Shown: positions 50,473 to 62,578, counted from the stretch's first letter. The stretch is DNA of 64,000 bases from Chlorops oryzae (GCA_020466095.1 CM035807.1:43622286-43686285), one strand, 5' to 3'. A program made the numbers and translations. Notes: generated by a model not told the origin, from the letters alone.

Positions 50473-52801
50473 CGGTAACAACGGGAACCAAGATTTCGAG
50501 TTTTTTGAAAAGTTCATGGTTAGGTTTCTAGAGAATCTTAATTGTGCAGGCCTGCGCATTATTAATCCCCTGATTCCCACCCGCTTCTCCAATAACTCTT
50601 CTCCTAGCCTTTTAGACCTTTGCATCTCCTCTATGGAAACTACTGTGCTGTTATTTGACCAATTACCTTTTATTTCGGATCACGACTTACTATTTTGCAC
50701 TCTTGACATTAATTTTAGCTGCCCCCTTCCCCCTGAATATCTTAGATGGAGGGATTATAAATCGATTAATCATGATGATTTAATTCGAGATGTATCTTTA
50801 GTGCCGTGGAATGATATTTGGTATATGTGTACCGTTGATGAGAAGCTAAAGTTCCTCACAGATAGCATCAGTATACTTCTTGATACACATGCGCCCTTTC
50901 GCACCACAGTTGTCAAACACTCCTCATGCCCCTGGTTTACTCCATCGGTTCAGGATGCTATTCGTCGACGAAATTGCCTATACTCCACCTGGAAGAGAAG
51001 TCCAACGCTAGCTAGGTGGGAGCTGTATAAACACGCTCGTAATCTTGCAGTTTCCGCTGTTCGAAATTCTAAGAAGAAATTCTTCAAGAACAAATTAAAT
51101 ATTTCGCTGCCTCCAAGCAAATTGTGGAGCAACCTACGCAAATTCAGTATATGCAATTCTTCGGCTGTCCCCTGTGAGCTTGACCCTACTACCTTAAACG
51201 AACACTTTACATGTTCTCTGGCCCACCAAGAGCTGACTACTGAGTCATTCGAAACGCCCAATGCTGTACTTTTTCAATTTAATAATGAAAGCGAGACATG
51301 TGTCTGGCAATGTTTTCTGGGCATCAAATCTAAAGCGGTTGGTCATGACGAATTACCAATTCAGTTCCTTAAATTAATCCTTCCGTTCATAATCAGTCCA
51401 TTAACTCACCTTATTAATCACTGCTTTACCACATCTACTTTTCCATTAGCATGGAAATTGGCTACTGTAATTCCTGTAGCTAAAAAATCTGATGCCTCGC
51501 AACTGTCTGACTATCGGCCTATCAGCATCCTACCTTGCCTATCGAAGGTATTGGAAATGCTGATGGCTAAACAAATTCAGGAATTTTTTTCTGATAATAA
51601 GGTCCTATGGCCTCTACAGTCAGGATTCAAAGCCAAGCACAGCAGTACCACAGCTATTATGAAAATTGTAGATGACATTCGTATTGCCAATGATAGTGAT
51701 GAACTGACTTTACTCTGCCTGTTAGACTTCTCCAAGGCCTTTGATAGTGTCAATCACGATCTACTCCTACTGAAGCTTAAGAAGTATGGTTTTAGTCCCA
51801 CTGCTTTTGCTTTAATGTCGCAGTACCTTATAAAAAGACAACAGAGAGTTAAATCGTCCAACCGATTTTCTGACTATCGACCTATAACTATAGGTGTTCC
51901 GCAGGGTTCAGTACTTGGCCCGCTACTATTCTCGATTTTTATTAATGACATGTTCGCCAAATTAAAATCTGTCAATGCTCATGCTTATGCCGATGACGTT
52001 CAACTTTATATATCGCGGCCCTTGGGTCTCATTGAGGACTTGAGCTGCAGACTTAATGAAGATTTACTTGTGGTCAGTCGATGGTCAAAAGATAACGGCT
52101 TATCCCTGAACACTCAAAAGTGTGTAGTCTTGCCCATTGCTAAGATTCCTCTTGACCGTATCTCTTTTCCACATATTTATGTGAATGGTACCGCCCTTAG
52201 TTTTGTTAAGAGAACCAAAAACCTGGGGATTATAATGAACTCCTCTTTAACCTGCACTGACCATATTAACAACGTCGTAAGCAAGATTTACTACGCCTTG
52301 AGGAGCTTGCGATTCTCTGCTGCATTCATCCCTCAGGAAACTAAACAGCGTCTTGCTATTCAGTTGATATTGCCTATCATTACATATGCTGAGACGGTAT
52401 ACTGCAGACTTGATTCGTCCTCGATGCATAAGTTAAACGTTGCATTTAATCATGTCACCCGTTATGTTTTTTGTCTTCGTTTGTTTGACCATGTTAGTGC
52501 TTGGAATACGAAAATCCTTAATTGCACTGTTGTGAATTACTTGCGTGCGAGAAACTGTATCTTTGTACATAAGCTTTTAGCACTTAGAGAACCGAGGTAT
52601 TTGTATGAAAAACTGCGTTTCGGAAACTCGCAGCGATGTCGGATCCTTATTATTCCCAAATACAAAAGCTTGAACTCTTCTCGTTTGTTCTTCATTGACT
52701 CTATTCGGATGTGGAACTCTTTGCCAATTGATATTAAAACTATTGTCGAATGTAACACTTTTAAACGTCGTGTCTTACTTTATTTCTCAAGCCTTAACTA
52801 A
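50473..52801 (+). pseudogene. LINE ORF2: endonuclease C-terminus and reverse transcriptase
   Basis: A long open frame reaches TAA near 52801. It is LINE-derived from about 50473 on; the ATG at 50381 and first ~31 residues come from the inserted TIR element. Motifs are the endonuclease end (SSPSLLDLCISS, ISDHDLLFC), RT palm motif A (LLDFSKAFDSVNHDLL), GVPQGSVLGPLLF and motif C with AYADDVQLY (YADD intact). A C-terminal domain follows (LPIITYAETVYCRL, SIRMWNSLPIDIKT). RT looks undamaged, but the endonuclease N-terminus is cut off, so it cannot mobilise itself. Confidence 0.85.
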
Positions 52802-53083
52802 AAATCTGTAAAACATACCTTTCTTCTCCTCTTTTATTCTGCTATGTAATGGTTTTCTTTGAATTATTTTTTTCTCATTTTTTGTTTTTTCTATTTATAG
52901 CTTAATCAATAGTTTTAAGTTAGGTTAATAGGTTTAAGTTATGTTGTCGAGCCATGTTAAGTAATTTTTTTTTTCCCCCATCTGTACACCGTGAAGTAAT
53001 ACGGAATTACCTGTTTTGAATTATACACAGTTAATGCACTATAACAGCTAAGCTTGCTGTGCACACATCATAGCAAAAAAAAA

Positions 53084-55788
53084 TCTCGAGAGTAGTCAAA
53101 TCACCTTACCATGTAATGATGATGATATTGAATAGCTGTGCGTTGCTGTGAAATTTAATAGTCTTAATAATCGATGCATCGATGAATTAGTAATTCTTAT
53201 AAGTTATATACCTCCTTGAAGTTCCTTAAAAATTTTTGAAGCTCATTTAAGAAACATTGAACATGTAATTGGATCCTTGTCTTCGTATCAGTCGCCTTGT
53301 ATTCTTGGCGATTTCAATTTAGGTGATATTAAATGGAGACATGATGAATTCAATAATCTTATTCCAACTGATCTCAATAGTGAAATTGAATATTTAATCT
53401 GTGATAGTCTCTATTCTTAAGATTTGTTTCAAATTAACTGGTTTGTAAATGATATTAATAGAATTCTTGATTTAATCTTTGTAAATAACAATTTTAAGTT
53501 TGAGCTTCAGCGATGTGACATACCACTGACTTCAGAATCCGTGCATCATAAGGCTATGGTTCTTTGTTTTGAGTTTTTTATGTACGAAACCGATAAGACT
53601 GGTGATAATCTCGTTTGTTATGATTTTTCGAAGACCGATTTCATTGGATTGAATGAATTCCTAGAGACCATTGACTGGTATAACTCTTTGGGTATCCGTG
53701 ACCTTCAAGATATGTATAATGCATTTAAATTGATACTAGTGGAAGGTTTGGACAGATTTGCCCCAGTAAAGCGTAAAAAACGTATTTTCAACCTTCCATG
53801 GTACAATAAAAGCCTGCTCAGACTTAAGAACAGGAGGAATAAGGCGCATAAGCTTTTTAAAAAAACACAATTGCCTGAGCATAAATATAGATTTTGTTTG
53901 CTTAGAAGAGAATTTGAATTTCTGTCGAACTTTCTGTATAAGAACTATATTCTTCTCATGGAAAGCAATATTAAGTCTAATCCAAAGTCCTTCTGGACTT
54001 TTTATAATTGTAAAAGAAAGTCCTCAGGGTTCCCTAGATCAATGAATTTGGGTTCTAAAACTGCTAGTAGTAAGAGTGATATTTGTGATCTTTTGCTGAG
54101 CATTTTGGATCAATTTTCGATGACTTCAACTCAATTGATTTTCCATATGATTCCTTTCATCTGCCAGAGGTAGCCAATATTGGTAAAATCGTGCTCTCTT
54201 ATGACGAAGTATTTAATACTATCTGTTCTTTAGATAGCAGTAAAGGAGCAGGTTTTGATTTGCTTCCCTCTTCTGTCTTCAAGAACTGCGCCGCCGTACT
54301 GGCGCCAGCTTTATTGATATTGTTTAATAAGTCCCTTTCTTCGGGCATTTTTCTAAATGAATGGAAACTTGCATTTATATCTCCCATTTTCAAGGGTGGA
54401 GAAAAATATCTGGTGAATAATTATCGTCCTGTTACAAAACTTTCTGTTTTGCCGAAAATTCTTGACAAAATTATTAGCAAGCGTCTATTTTCTGAATTCA
54501 AAAACTATATTGAGTCTGAACAACATGGCTTTTTTCCAGGAAGGTCCACGGATACAAATCTTGTTTTGTTTACAAATTATTGCATCAAATACTTGGAACA
54601 GGGCTTGCAGGTTGATGTTTTATATACGGATTTTGTGAAGGCTTTTGATAGTCTGAATCATTCCATATTATTGAGCAAATTAAATGCGTTGGGTTTGCAT
54701 TCTGAATTTCTAAGCTGGATCGGATCTTATCTTAGTGGTAGAAAATTGATAGTTAAAATTGACAATCATTTTTCTAAAACAATTTATGCTAACTCGGGAG
54801 TTCCTCAAGGCAGTCACCTAGGTCCCTTACTATTTTTGGTTTTTATTAATGATGTGGCTGTTGAGTTTTCATTCTGTAAGTATTTACTCTATGCAGACGA
54901 TATGAAGCTTTTCGTTGCGATAAGGGACATTAATGATTGCGCCAGATTCCAACTTGATATTGCGAAACTATTGGTGTGGTGCCAGAACAATGGTCTATCT
55001 CTGAATCTTTCCAAATGTAAAGTTTTATCCTACTCCCGAAGACTTAGAAATATTGTTTTCGACTACAAACTTAGTGACGATACATCATGCATTAGGGACT
55101 TTGTGGTTAAAGATCTTGAAGTGGTTTTTGATAATAAGCTCAGTTTTCAGCGTCATATCGATCATGTAATCTGTAAAGCCAGCTCACATTTTGGCTTCTT
55201 GAAAAGAAATTCGAAGGAGTTTATAGACCCCTACACATTAAAAGTGATATATTCGTCGTTGATTCGCTCCGTTCTAGAATATGCCAGTATTGTGTGGGAG
55301 CCTGTCTATGAGGCCCATTCTAATAGGATTGAACGCATTCAAATGAGGTTCACTAAATTCGCTTTACGCAACATGTTTAGCTTTGACACTATGCCTGCTT
55401 ACAATGTTAGACTTCAACTCCTTGGTTTAAAAACTCTTTCATTCCGTCGTCAAGCACAAAATGTGCTATGTATAAAAGACATAATTGACTCAAAAATTTA
55501 TTCACCACAGCTGCTAAGCTTAGTTCCTTGGTATGTTCCTGAGAGACATCTCAGAGAACGAGAGCTCTATTCATTGGAATTTCACAGAACCAATTATGGT
55601 ATGAATGAGCCAATGTATCGGTGTTTGTTCCGTTGCAATCGTATATGCAGTGTCCTGCACTTCGACGAAGCTCGGCAATCTTTTACAAATAAATTGTTTT
55701 TGTTGAATTTTTGAAATTTGAATTGTTCGTAGTATTAAGCTAAGTATAGAACCATTTGAATTTTTTGAATTTTTTATAAATTAAAAAA
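53084..55788 (+). mobile_element. 5'-truncated LINE, tandem copy 1
   Basis: It begins TCTCGAGAGTAGTCAAATCA after an A-run and ends at TTTTTATAAATTA, where copy 2 begins. Contents are part of an endonuclease (with an in-frame TAA near 53418), linker and RT. Both copies share the same left edge and the same early stop, which indicates DNA-level duplication of an already dead element. The 3' UTR with GAAAT tail is found only after copy 2. Confidence 0.85.
53424..55714 (+). pseudogene. LINE endonuclease end and RT, copy 1
   Basis: Frame 53424-54173 holds the endonuclease C-terminus and basic linker (KRKKRIFNLPWYNKSLLRL). After a frameshift, 54191-55714 gives 507 residues of RT: YRPVTKLSVLPKILDKIIS, YTDFVKAFDSLNHS (motif A), GVPQGSHLGPLLF and LYADDMKLF (YADD intact). 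The C-terminus ends KLFLLNF. It is a CR1/Jockey-group type RT, family not named. Confidence 0.8.
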
Positions 55789-58635
55789 TCTCGAGAGTAG
55801 TCAAATCACCTTACCATGTAATGATGATGATATTGAATAGCTGTGCGTTGCTGTGAAATTTAATAGTCTTAATAATCGATGCATCGATGAATTAGTAATT
55901 CTTATAAGTTATATACCTCCTTGAAGTTCCTTAAAAATTTTTGAAGCTCATTTAAGAAACATTGAACATGTAATTGGATCCTTGTCTTCGTATCAGTCGC
56001 CTTGTATTCTTGGCGATTTCAATTTAGGTGATATTAAATGGAGACATGATGAATTCAATAATCTTATTCCAACTGATCTCAATAGTGAAATTGAATATTT
56101 AATCTGTGATAGTCTCTATTCTTAAGATTTGTTTCAAATTAACTGGTTTGTAAATGATATTAATAGAATTCTTGATTTAATCTTTGTAAATAACAATTTT
56201 AAGTTTGAGCTTCAGCGATGTGACATACCACTGACTTCAGAATCCGTGCATCATAAGGCTATGGTTCTTTGATTTGAGTTTTTTATGTACGAAACCGATA
56301 AGACTGGTGATAATCTCGTTTGTTATGATTTTTCGAAGACCGATTTCATTGGATTGAATGAATTCCTAGAGACCATTGACTGGTATAACTCTTTGGCTTT
56401 CCGTGACCTTCAAGATATGTATAATGCATTTAAATTGATACTAGTGGAAGGTTTGGACAGATTTGCCCCAGTAAAGCGTAAAAAACGTATTTTCAACCTT
56501 CCATGGTACAATAAAAGCCTGCTCAGACTTAAGAACAGGAGGAATAAGGCGCATAAGCTTTTTAAAAAAACACAATTGCCTGAGCATAAATATAGATTTT
56601 GTTTGCTTAGAAGGGAATTTGAATTTCTGTCGAACTTTCTGTATAAGAACTATATTCTTCTCATGGAAAGCAATATTAAGTCTAATCCAAAGTCCTTCTG
56701 GACTTTTTATAATTGTAAAAGAAAGTCCTCAGGGTTCCCTAGATCAATGAATTTTGGGTTCTAAAACTGCTAGTAGTAAGAGTGATATTTGTGATCTTTT
56801 GCTGAGCATTTTGGATCAATTTTCGATGACTTCAACTCAATTGATTTTCCATATGATTCCTTTCATCTGCCAGAGGTAGCCAATATTGGTAAAATCGTGC
56901 TCTCTTATGACGAAGTATTTAATACTATCTGTTCTTTAGATAGCAGTAAAGGAGCAGGTTTTGATTTGCTTCCCTCTTCTGTCTTCAAGAACTGCGCCGC
57001 CGTACTGGCGCCAGCTTTATTGATATTGTTTAATAAGTCCCTTTCTTCGGGCATTTTTCTAAATGAATGGAAACTTGCATTTATATCTCCCATTTTCAAG
57101 GGTGGAGAAAAATATCTGGTGAATAATTATCGTCCTGTTACAAAACTTTCTGTTTTGCCGAAAATTCTTGACAAAATTATTAGCAAGCGTCTATTTTCTG
57201 AATTCAAAAACTATATTGAGTCTGAACAACATGGCTTTTTTCCAGGAAGGTCTACGGATACAAATCTTGTTTTGTTTACAAATTATTGCATCAAATACTT
57301 GGAACAGGGCTTGCAGGTTGATGTTTTATATACGGATTTTGTGAAGGCTTTTGATAGTCTGAATCATTCCATATTATTGAGCAAATTAAATGCGTTGGGT
57401 TTGCATTCTGAATTTCTAAGCTGGATCGGATCTTATCTTAGTGGTAGAAAATTGATAGTTAAAATTGACAATCATTTTTCTAAAACAATTTATGCTAACT
57501 CGGGAGTTCCTCAAGGCAGTCACCTAGGTCCCTTACTATTTTTGGTTTTTATTAATGATGTGGCTGTTGAGTTTTCATTCTGTAAGTATTTACTCTATGC
57601 AGACGATATGAAGCTTTTCGTTGCGATAAGGGACATTAATGATTGCGCCAGATTCCAACTTGATATTGCGAAACTATTGGTGTGGTGCCAGAACAATGGT
57701 CTATCTCTGAATCTTTCCAAATGTAAAGTTTTATCCTACTCCCGAAGACTTAGAAATATTGTTTTCGACTACAAACTTAGTGACGATACATCATGCATTA
57801 GGGACTTTGTGGTTAAAGATCTTGAAGTGTTTTTTGATAATAAGCTCAGTTTTCAGCGTCATATCGATCATGTAATCTGTAAAGCCAGCTCACATTTTGG
57901 CTTCTTGAAAAGAAATTCGAAGGAGTTTATAGACCCCTACACATTAAAAGTGATATATTCGTCGTTGATTCGCTCCGTTCTAGAATATGCCAGTATTGTG
58001 TGGGAGCCTGTCTATGAGGCCCATTCTAATAGGATTGAAGGCATTCAAACGAGGTTCACTAAATTCGCTTTACGCAACATGTTTAGCTTTGACACTATGC
58101 CTGCTTACAATGTTAGACTTCAACTCCTTGGTTTAAAAACTCTTTCATTCCGTCGTCAAGCACAAAATGTGCTATGTATAAAAGACATAATTGACTCAAA
58201 AATTTATTCACCACAGCTGCTAAGCTTAGTTCCTTGGTATGTTCCTGAGAGACATCTCAGAGAACGAGAGCTCTATTCATTGGAATTTCACAGAACCAAT
58301 TATGGTATGAATGAGCCAATGTATCGGTGTTTGTTCCGTTGCAATCGTATATGCAGTGTCCTGCACTTCGACGAAGCTCGGCAATCTTTTACAAATAAAT
58401 TGTTTTTGTTGAATTTTTGAAATTTGAATTGTTCGTAGTATTAAGCTAAGTATAGAACCATTTGAATTTTTTGAATTTTTTATAAATTATTTATTTTTTA
58501 TATTATTATTATTTTTATTAATTATTTAAATATGTAGGTTAAGATTGTAATCTGTGAGGGGAAACCCTGTAGATGAAATGAATTGAAATGAAATGAAATG
58601 AAATAAATAAATTGAAATTGAAATTGAAAAATTAG
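55789..58635 (+). mobile_element. 5'-truncated LINE, tandem copy 2, with 3' tail
   Basis: Repeats 53084-55788 with roughly ten differences seen by eye, such as G/T at 56272 (TTTGA for TTTGT), GTAT/CTTT near 56397 and an extra T near 56754. It continues into a private 3' UTR (58489-58580) and a (GAAAT)n tail at about 58577-58630, the true LINE 3' end. Confidence 0.85.
56285..58420 (+). pseudogene. LINE endonuclease end and RT, copy 2
   Basis: Frame 56285-56764 (linker) and 56897-58420 (507-residue RT) duplicate copy 1. An extra stop arises at 56272-56274 and a +1 T near 56754 shifts the linker frame early. RT motifs including YADD are unchanged, with a few replacements (for example ERIQMRF becomes EGIQTRF). 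Confidence 0.8.
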
Positions 58636-59575
58636 CTTTGAATCATCCTGCTTCTGTATAACTGGTGACATAAATGCCAGAATCTCGACGGGGCAATCCC
58701 ATGATAAAAACTTACGGCTTTATGCACCTCTTGTTCGGCTGTTACGTCATTCAAAGGATAAAGTAATCGATTCTACAGGTAGAAAATTATTAAGCTTAAT
58801 GAATGCAGTGCGTGGGGTGATTCTTAATGGCAGAACCTGTAATCGACTTCTGTATTTACTCCTTTAAACTGCTCTTGCTTCTTTCAGACCTTGTTATTCC
58901 CACAAAAATCTACTCGGATCACATGCCTACTTTATTAAGCTTACCAGCTCCCTCTGATATGTTTGTTGATTTGATACAACCTCTGAAAATTTTTTGCAAA
59001 CCGGACAAAAAAGAATCATATGAACCTTCTTTACAAGAACTAACGTAAGTATTGTACATACAGGAAAACTCGTCAATTCATTCTAAGATTGGTTGCTTTA
59101 TCTACAAAATGCATCTGGCGGCGGGGCCTATGTCCTCTAAATCTATGTCTACTTCCACACCAAAAAGTCCTTGGGTTGACTGGCCGTTTGCGGTGGCTAG
59201 ACAAAAAATGATAAATTTACTTTACCTGGCACGAAAAATTAGTTAAGCTATCGATCGAATATCTTATAATATTTGCCGCATTAAGTATTCCAAGCTGTGT
59301 GGTCAAAAAAAAATTTGACCTATATAAGAAAAACATAGACAAAATAAACAAAGTTAAAAACTCTTCTGATTGGTGGAAGTTCTCAAAGGCTATTAAGCGT
59401 GTGACCCAGAAACATAGATGTATCCTGGATATAGCTGATTTCTGAAGCCATTTAAAATCTGTATTTTCAACATCTTACGTTGCTCCTCAAATTTTTTAGG
59501 CAATGGTTCAATATATGCCTCTATATGAGCTAAGCTTAGCTTTATCTAAAGCCAAAGCAAAAAAGGCACCTGGAA

Positions 59576-60060
59576 ATGATAGAGAAGGAAACTCTATACC
59601 TACTTAATCACACATTTTTGCTCGAATCAGCACCGTCCTCATTTCAAAAGTTGATAGTGGTCCGCCTTTTAAAAAAAGGAGATCCAAATACTGTATCTAA
59701 TTTTCGTGGTTTGTCTTTATCAGACACACTTAACAAAATCTTTACCGGTATTTTGTTGTCGTGGTTAGATCGCTATACCATCTTAACTGGATTACGGAGA
59801 GGCTACTCCACAATTGACAATCTTTTTAGTTTAAATATTATATTTCAACGCAGATTTGCTGAGAAAAAGAAAACATTTTGCTTATTTGTAGACCTGCCTA
59901 GTGCATTTGACAATATTCCTCGCAACTGCTTATTCTATAAGCTGTCTTGTTCGCGCTTGTCAAGTAAGCTTATCAGAGTTTTAATGATGCTTCACCATAA
60001 CACGGAATGGCATTAATCTTTCTACTGATTTTTCTTTTGATCAGGGTTCCAAACAAGGCT
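59576..60060 (+). pseudogene. LINE reverse transcriptase, motif A part
   Basis: An open frame of about 146 residues has IVVRLLKKGDPNTVSNFRGL, TGLRRGYSTIDNLF and CLFVDLPSAFDNIPRNCLFY (motif A Asp present). A frameshift near 60010 leads to SKQGCLLSLTL, equivalent to VPQGxxLSP, just before the insert. Confidence 0.7.
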
Positions 60061-60108
60061 GTTTACTTAGCCTAACACTTTGTTCACTTTATGTTATTGA
60101 CTTCCGAG

Positions 60109-60363
60109 CAAACATTTGATTTTACTTATCAACTGGAAGTAATTTGCGCCCGCAAACAAAAGGCTTGGATCCAAGTTTTGGAATTTATTTGAAATTCAAG
60201 TGTAAATAACCAAAACGGCTCGCTTTTTATTCAATTGGATTTGAGATTGGAAAACATATAAATCCAAGCACTCGAATAAAATATTTTTCAAACCTAAACA
60301 AGCATAATAATCCTATGTAGGCGGCTTCAATCCCCGCTGCGGCGAGCGTTTTTTGTTTTTTAT

Positions 60364-60403
<40 letters not shown>

Positions 60404-60924
60404 AATACTTAGGGTAGATTATCATTTTGATATTATAACATCTAAATAATGTTTCAAAACATAGGGGAATAACTAGCTTTCATCCACACTTTTATGGAAA
60501 AATAAAAAAAAATATTGTAAGCACATGTGTATGTGTATGCATTACTTGTCTGACGATTGGATAGGAACCTAAATTTATACTTGCCAACTTCCTTTCTCCC
60601 CCAAAGTATATTAAATTTTACCTTAGATATCTTTTTCTTGGTCCCAATTTTTCCTCACTTCTTTCGCTCGCGACAGGATTCAAGCTCGCGCCCTTGAGGT
60701 TGCAAATCGTAACACGCTTCAGTTCGCTACCGAGAGATCTCATTCTTGAGTGCAAGATTTAAATTTTTTTTTTGTTTGAAAAAATCTAACTGTAGACGCC
60801 TCGTTTGTATGTACGATATCTATTAAACATATAAATTATTTTGGAAAATTTGGAAAATTACTTGGAAACATATGAATAGTAAGCACCTTTGTAAAAAGAT
60901 TATGCAAGTGTTTGCTGGGTTGCC
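60109..60924. mobile_element. TIR-like insert with long T-run
   Basis: The left end AGCAAACATTTGATTTTAC and inverted right end AGCAAACACTTGCATAATC resemble each other and bracket non-LINE sequence between RT motifs A and C. Inside are a ~40 nt T-run (60365-60402) and CCCGCTGCGGCGAGCG. No ORF, and the target duplication is not evident. Confidence 0.45.
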
Positions 60925-60950
60925 TGGTCTCTTGCCTAAGGGGGTAATCT

Positions 60951-61187
60951 GTGGCCGTCGTTTTAATCAAAATCCTTATGTATGCTTATGAATTGGTCGG
61001 AATAGCTTATTCACAAACAGATCTGCAAAAAATGATAAATTCTCTGTATTCGTACTGCTCCATGTATAGTTTGTACGTTAACCTCTCCAAGACCAAGAAA
61101 ATGGTATGTAGGGAGTGCACACCATTGCCATCGAACTCGACTTGGACTTTTGATGACTCTCCCCCTCACAGGGTATTTGGTACTTGA
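60951..61187 (+). pseudogene. LINE reverse transcriptase, motif C part
   Basis: IKILMYAYELVGIAYS stands where YADD is expected: both catalytic Asp positions are replaced (YAYE). It is followed by the thumb-proximal LYVNLSKTKKMVCRE. Dead. Confidence 0.65.
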
Positions 61188-61200
61188 ATTGTAAAAAGGT

Positions 61201-61640
61201 TGATAAACTTTATGCGTTTTTGTCGAGCGCTTTACGTTATAGGGACATACTAATTAATGAATTCAACTAAGAAGCTGAATTGCTGTTATTTTTGTAATTA
61301 ATGCCAACCCGGTACACAACCTTATAAGTTATGCCGTATTTTATATAATCTTATATGTTATATGTAATGAGGGGGCTTCGCCCCTGCTCGGTCGCTTCGC
61401 ACCTCCGCTTTCTGCACGCGTTTTTTTTTTAATTCGAGTTTTTGTGTAACTTTGACCGCCGATTGACCGATTGATTGACTTTTACAGCTTTTCGTGCATA
61501 AGGATTTCGTTTTCCCTCAACTTTTGCCCTGACCAAGAGTTTAACCCCTTTTTTTCCGCGTAGTCCGCGTGCCCATCTCCAATCCAGACTATTAAAATCA
61601 ATGAACCCACACTGCCTCTTAAAACTAAAATTTCCAAAAA
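61201..61640. other. Unrecognised DNA with a strong hairpin
   Basis: No gene. GGGGCTTCGCCCC at about 61372-61385 forms a 5 bp GC stem with a 3 nt loop. Confidence 0.4.
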
Positions 61641-61905
61641 TGACAAAAGGCCCAAAAATTTTGGTTTTATGTCATATGACATAAGGCCCAATTTCGTCAT
61701 TTAATATTTTAGGCCTTGTGCCATTTTTCTTTTTTGGGCCTTATGGCATAATGACATAAGACCCAAATATTTTTATGACATAACACCCAAATTTTTGGGC
61801 CTTATGTCATATGCCATAAAACCCAATTTTGTATTAAAATTTTTTGGGCCTAATGTCATTTTTTTTTTTGTGACTTATGTCATTTGTGCGTTATGTCATG
61901 TCGCC
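61640..61905. repeat. Alternating-orientation array of ATGACATAAGGCCCAAA motifs
   Basis: About ten variants of TGACATAAGGCCCAAA appear in both orientations in 265 bp. They include the perfect 18 bp palindrome TTATGTCATATGACATAA (61667-61684) and GGGCCTTATG...CATAAGACCC (61737-61773), as well as ATTTTTGGGCCTTATGTCAT (61791-61810) against GCCATAAAACCC (61813-61824). Spacers are A/T-rich. It is non-coding. It could form a long branched hairpin; element class unknown. Confidence 0.7.
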
Positions 61906-62578
61906 GTTCTCTCTTTAGCCGAAAATACGTGTTTTCAACGTTTTCGTATTTTCGACTGAAATCACGAATAAATCAAGAAGTCTTTTCATACAGAAAACTG
62001 TCAAATGAAAATACGCTACGGTACGAAAATACGCGTTCTTTGAACTAAATTATGCACGAAAATACCATTAAAATTTAAGTTTTAATTTCCGAAGTTTCTG
62101 TACTTTAAATTTTTCAACAAATCTTTAAATCTTAAATCTTTCTAAAAATAGGAAAAATTCAATTGGATTTCATCACTCATGTGATTTTCTTTTGGTTTTT
62201 GTTTTCGGTTTCCCGCTTATTCATTCTAACCAAAAATACTTAGATTTTGGGCGCACTCGATTATTTGACACATGTTGTGAGGCAATTGCAAGCAATGAGA
62301 AGAACAAGAAAGAAATCAGATCATAAACACCAAATTTATGTCACACGCGCATCGATTGAGCAATATTAATAAATCGAAGTAAGCAAAGCAGAGCTTAAGT
62401 AATCGAAGCGAAAACGCAAGCTGGCGTTTTGACACATATTGCATTGGCACGCTGGCCACAGCGCAGCACAGGTGACCAAATATCCAAATATGCTGAGTTT
62501 GATATGTGTCACAGCGCGGCAATAATTATCCAAATATTCTGATTTGGATATGTGTCACCAGAAACACAGCAGAAAATT
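61906..62578. other. Unrecognised DNA with short repeats
   Basis: GAAAATACG recurs several times at 61920-62065. A pair of 55 bp spaced units (TATCCAAATAT...GATATGTGTCAC) occurs at about 62480-62560. No coding. Confidence 0.4.

Larger units (their letters stand above)
44940..53083 (+). mobile_element. CR1/Jockey-group LINE, broken by Gypsy-2 and a TIR element
   Basis: Pieces in order are an ORF1 fragment (44950-45510), the start of the endonuclease (about 45556-45705, resuming at 49718-49909), endonuclease C-terminus plus RT (50473-52801) and a 3' UTR ending in an A-run at 53074-53083. The endonuclease frame crosses both insertions when one copy of each target duplication is dropped. The 5' end was not located. 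Clade placement is by RT style only. Confidence 0.7.
58640..61200 (+). mobile_element. Decayed LINE with internal insert
   Basis: Endonuclease pieces are at 58640-59050 (ITGDINARIST-like, GRKLLSLMNAVRGVILNGRT, IYSDHMPTLLSLP). RT pieces are at 59530-60060 (KKGDPNTVSNFRGLSL, FVDLPSAFDNIPRN) and 60951-61187 (KILMYAYELV, NSLYSYCSMYSLYVNLSKTK). The insert at 60109-60924 separates RT motifs A and C. The element ends without a recognisable tail. It belongs to a different family from its neighbours. Confidence 0.65.

Noticed and set aside
53084..53125. Assigning this short segment to the LINE on its left (ATGATGAT-type tail)
   Set aside because: Possible, but the same segment opens the duplicated copy at 55789, so the boundary cannot be decided from this window.
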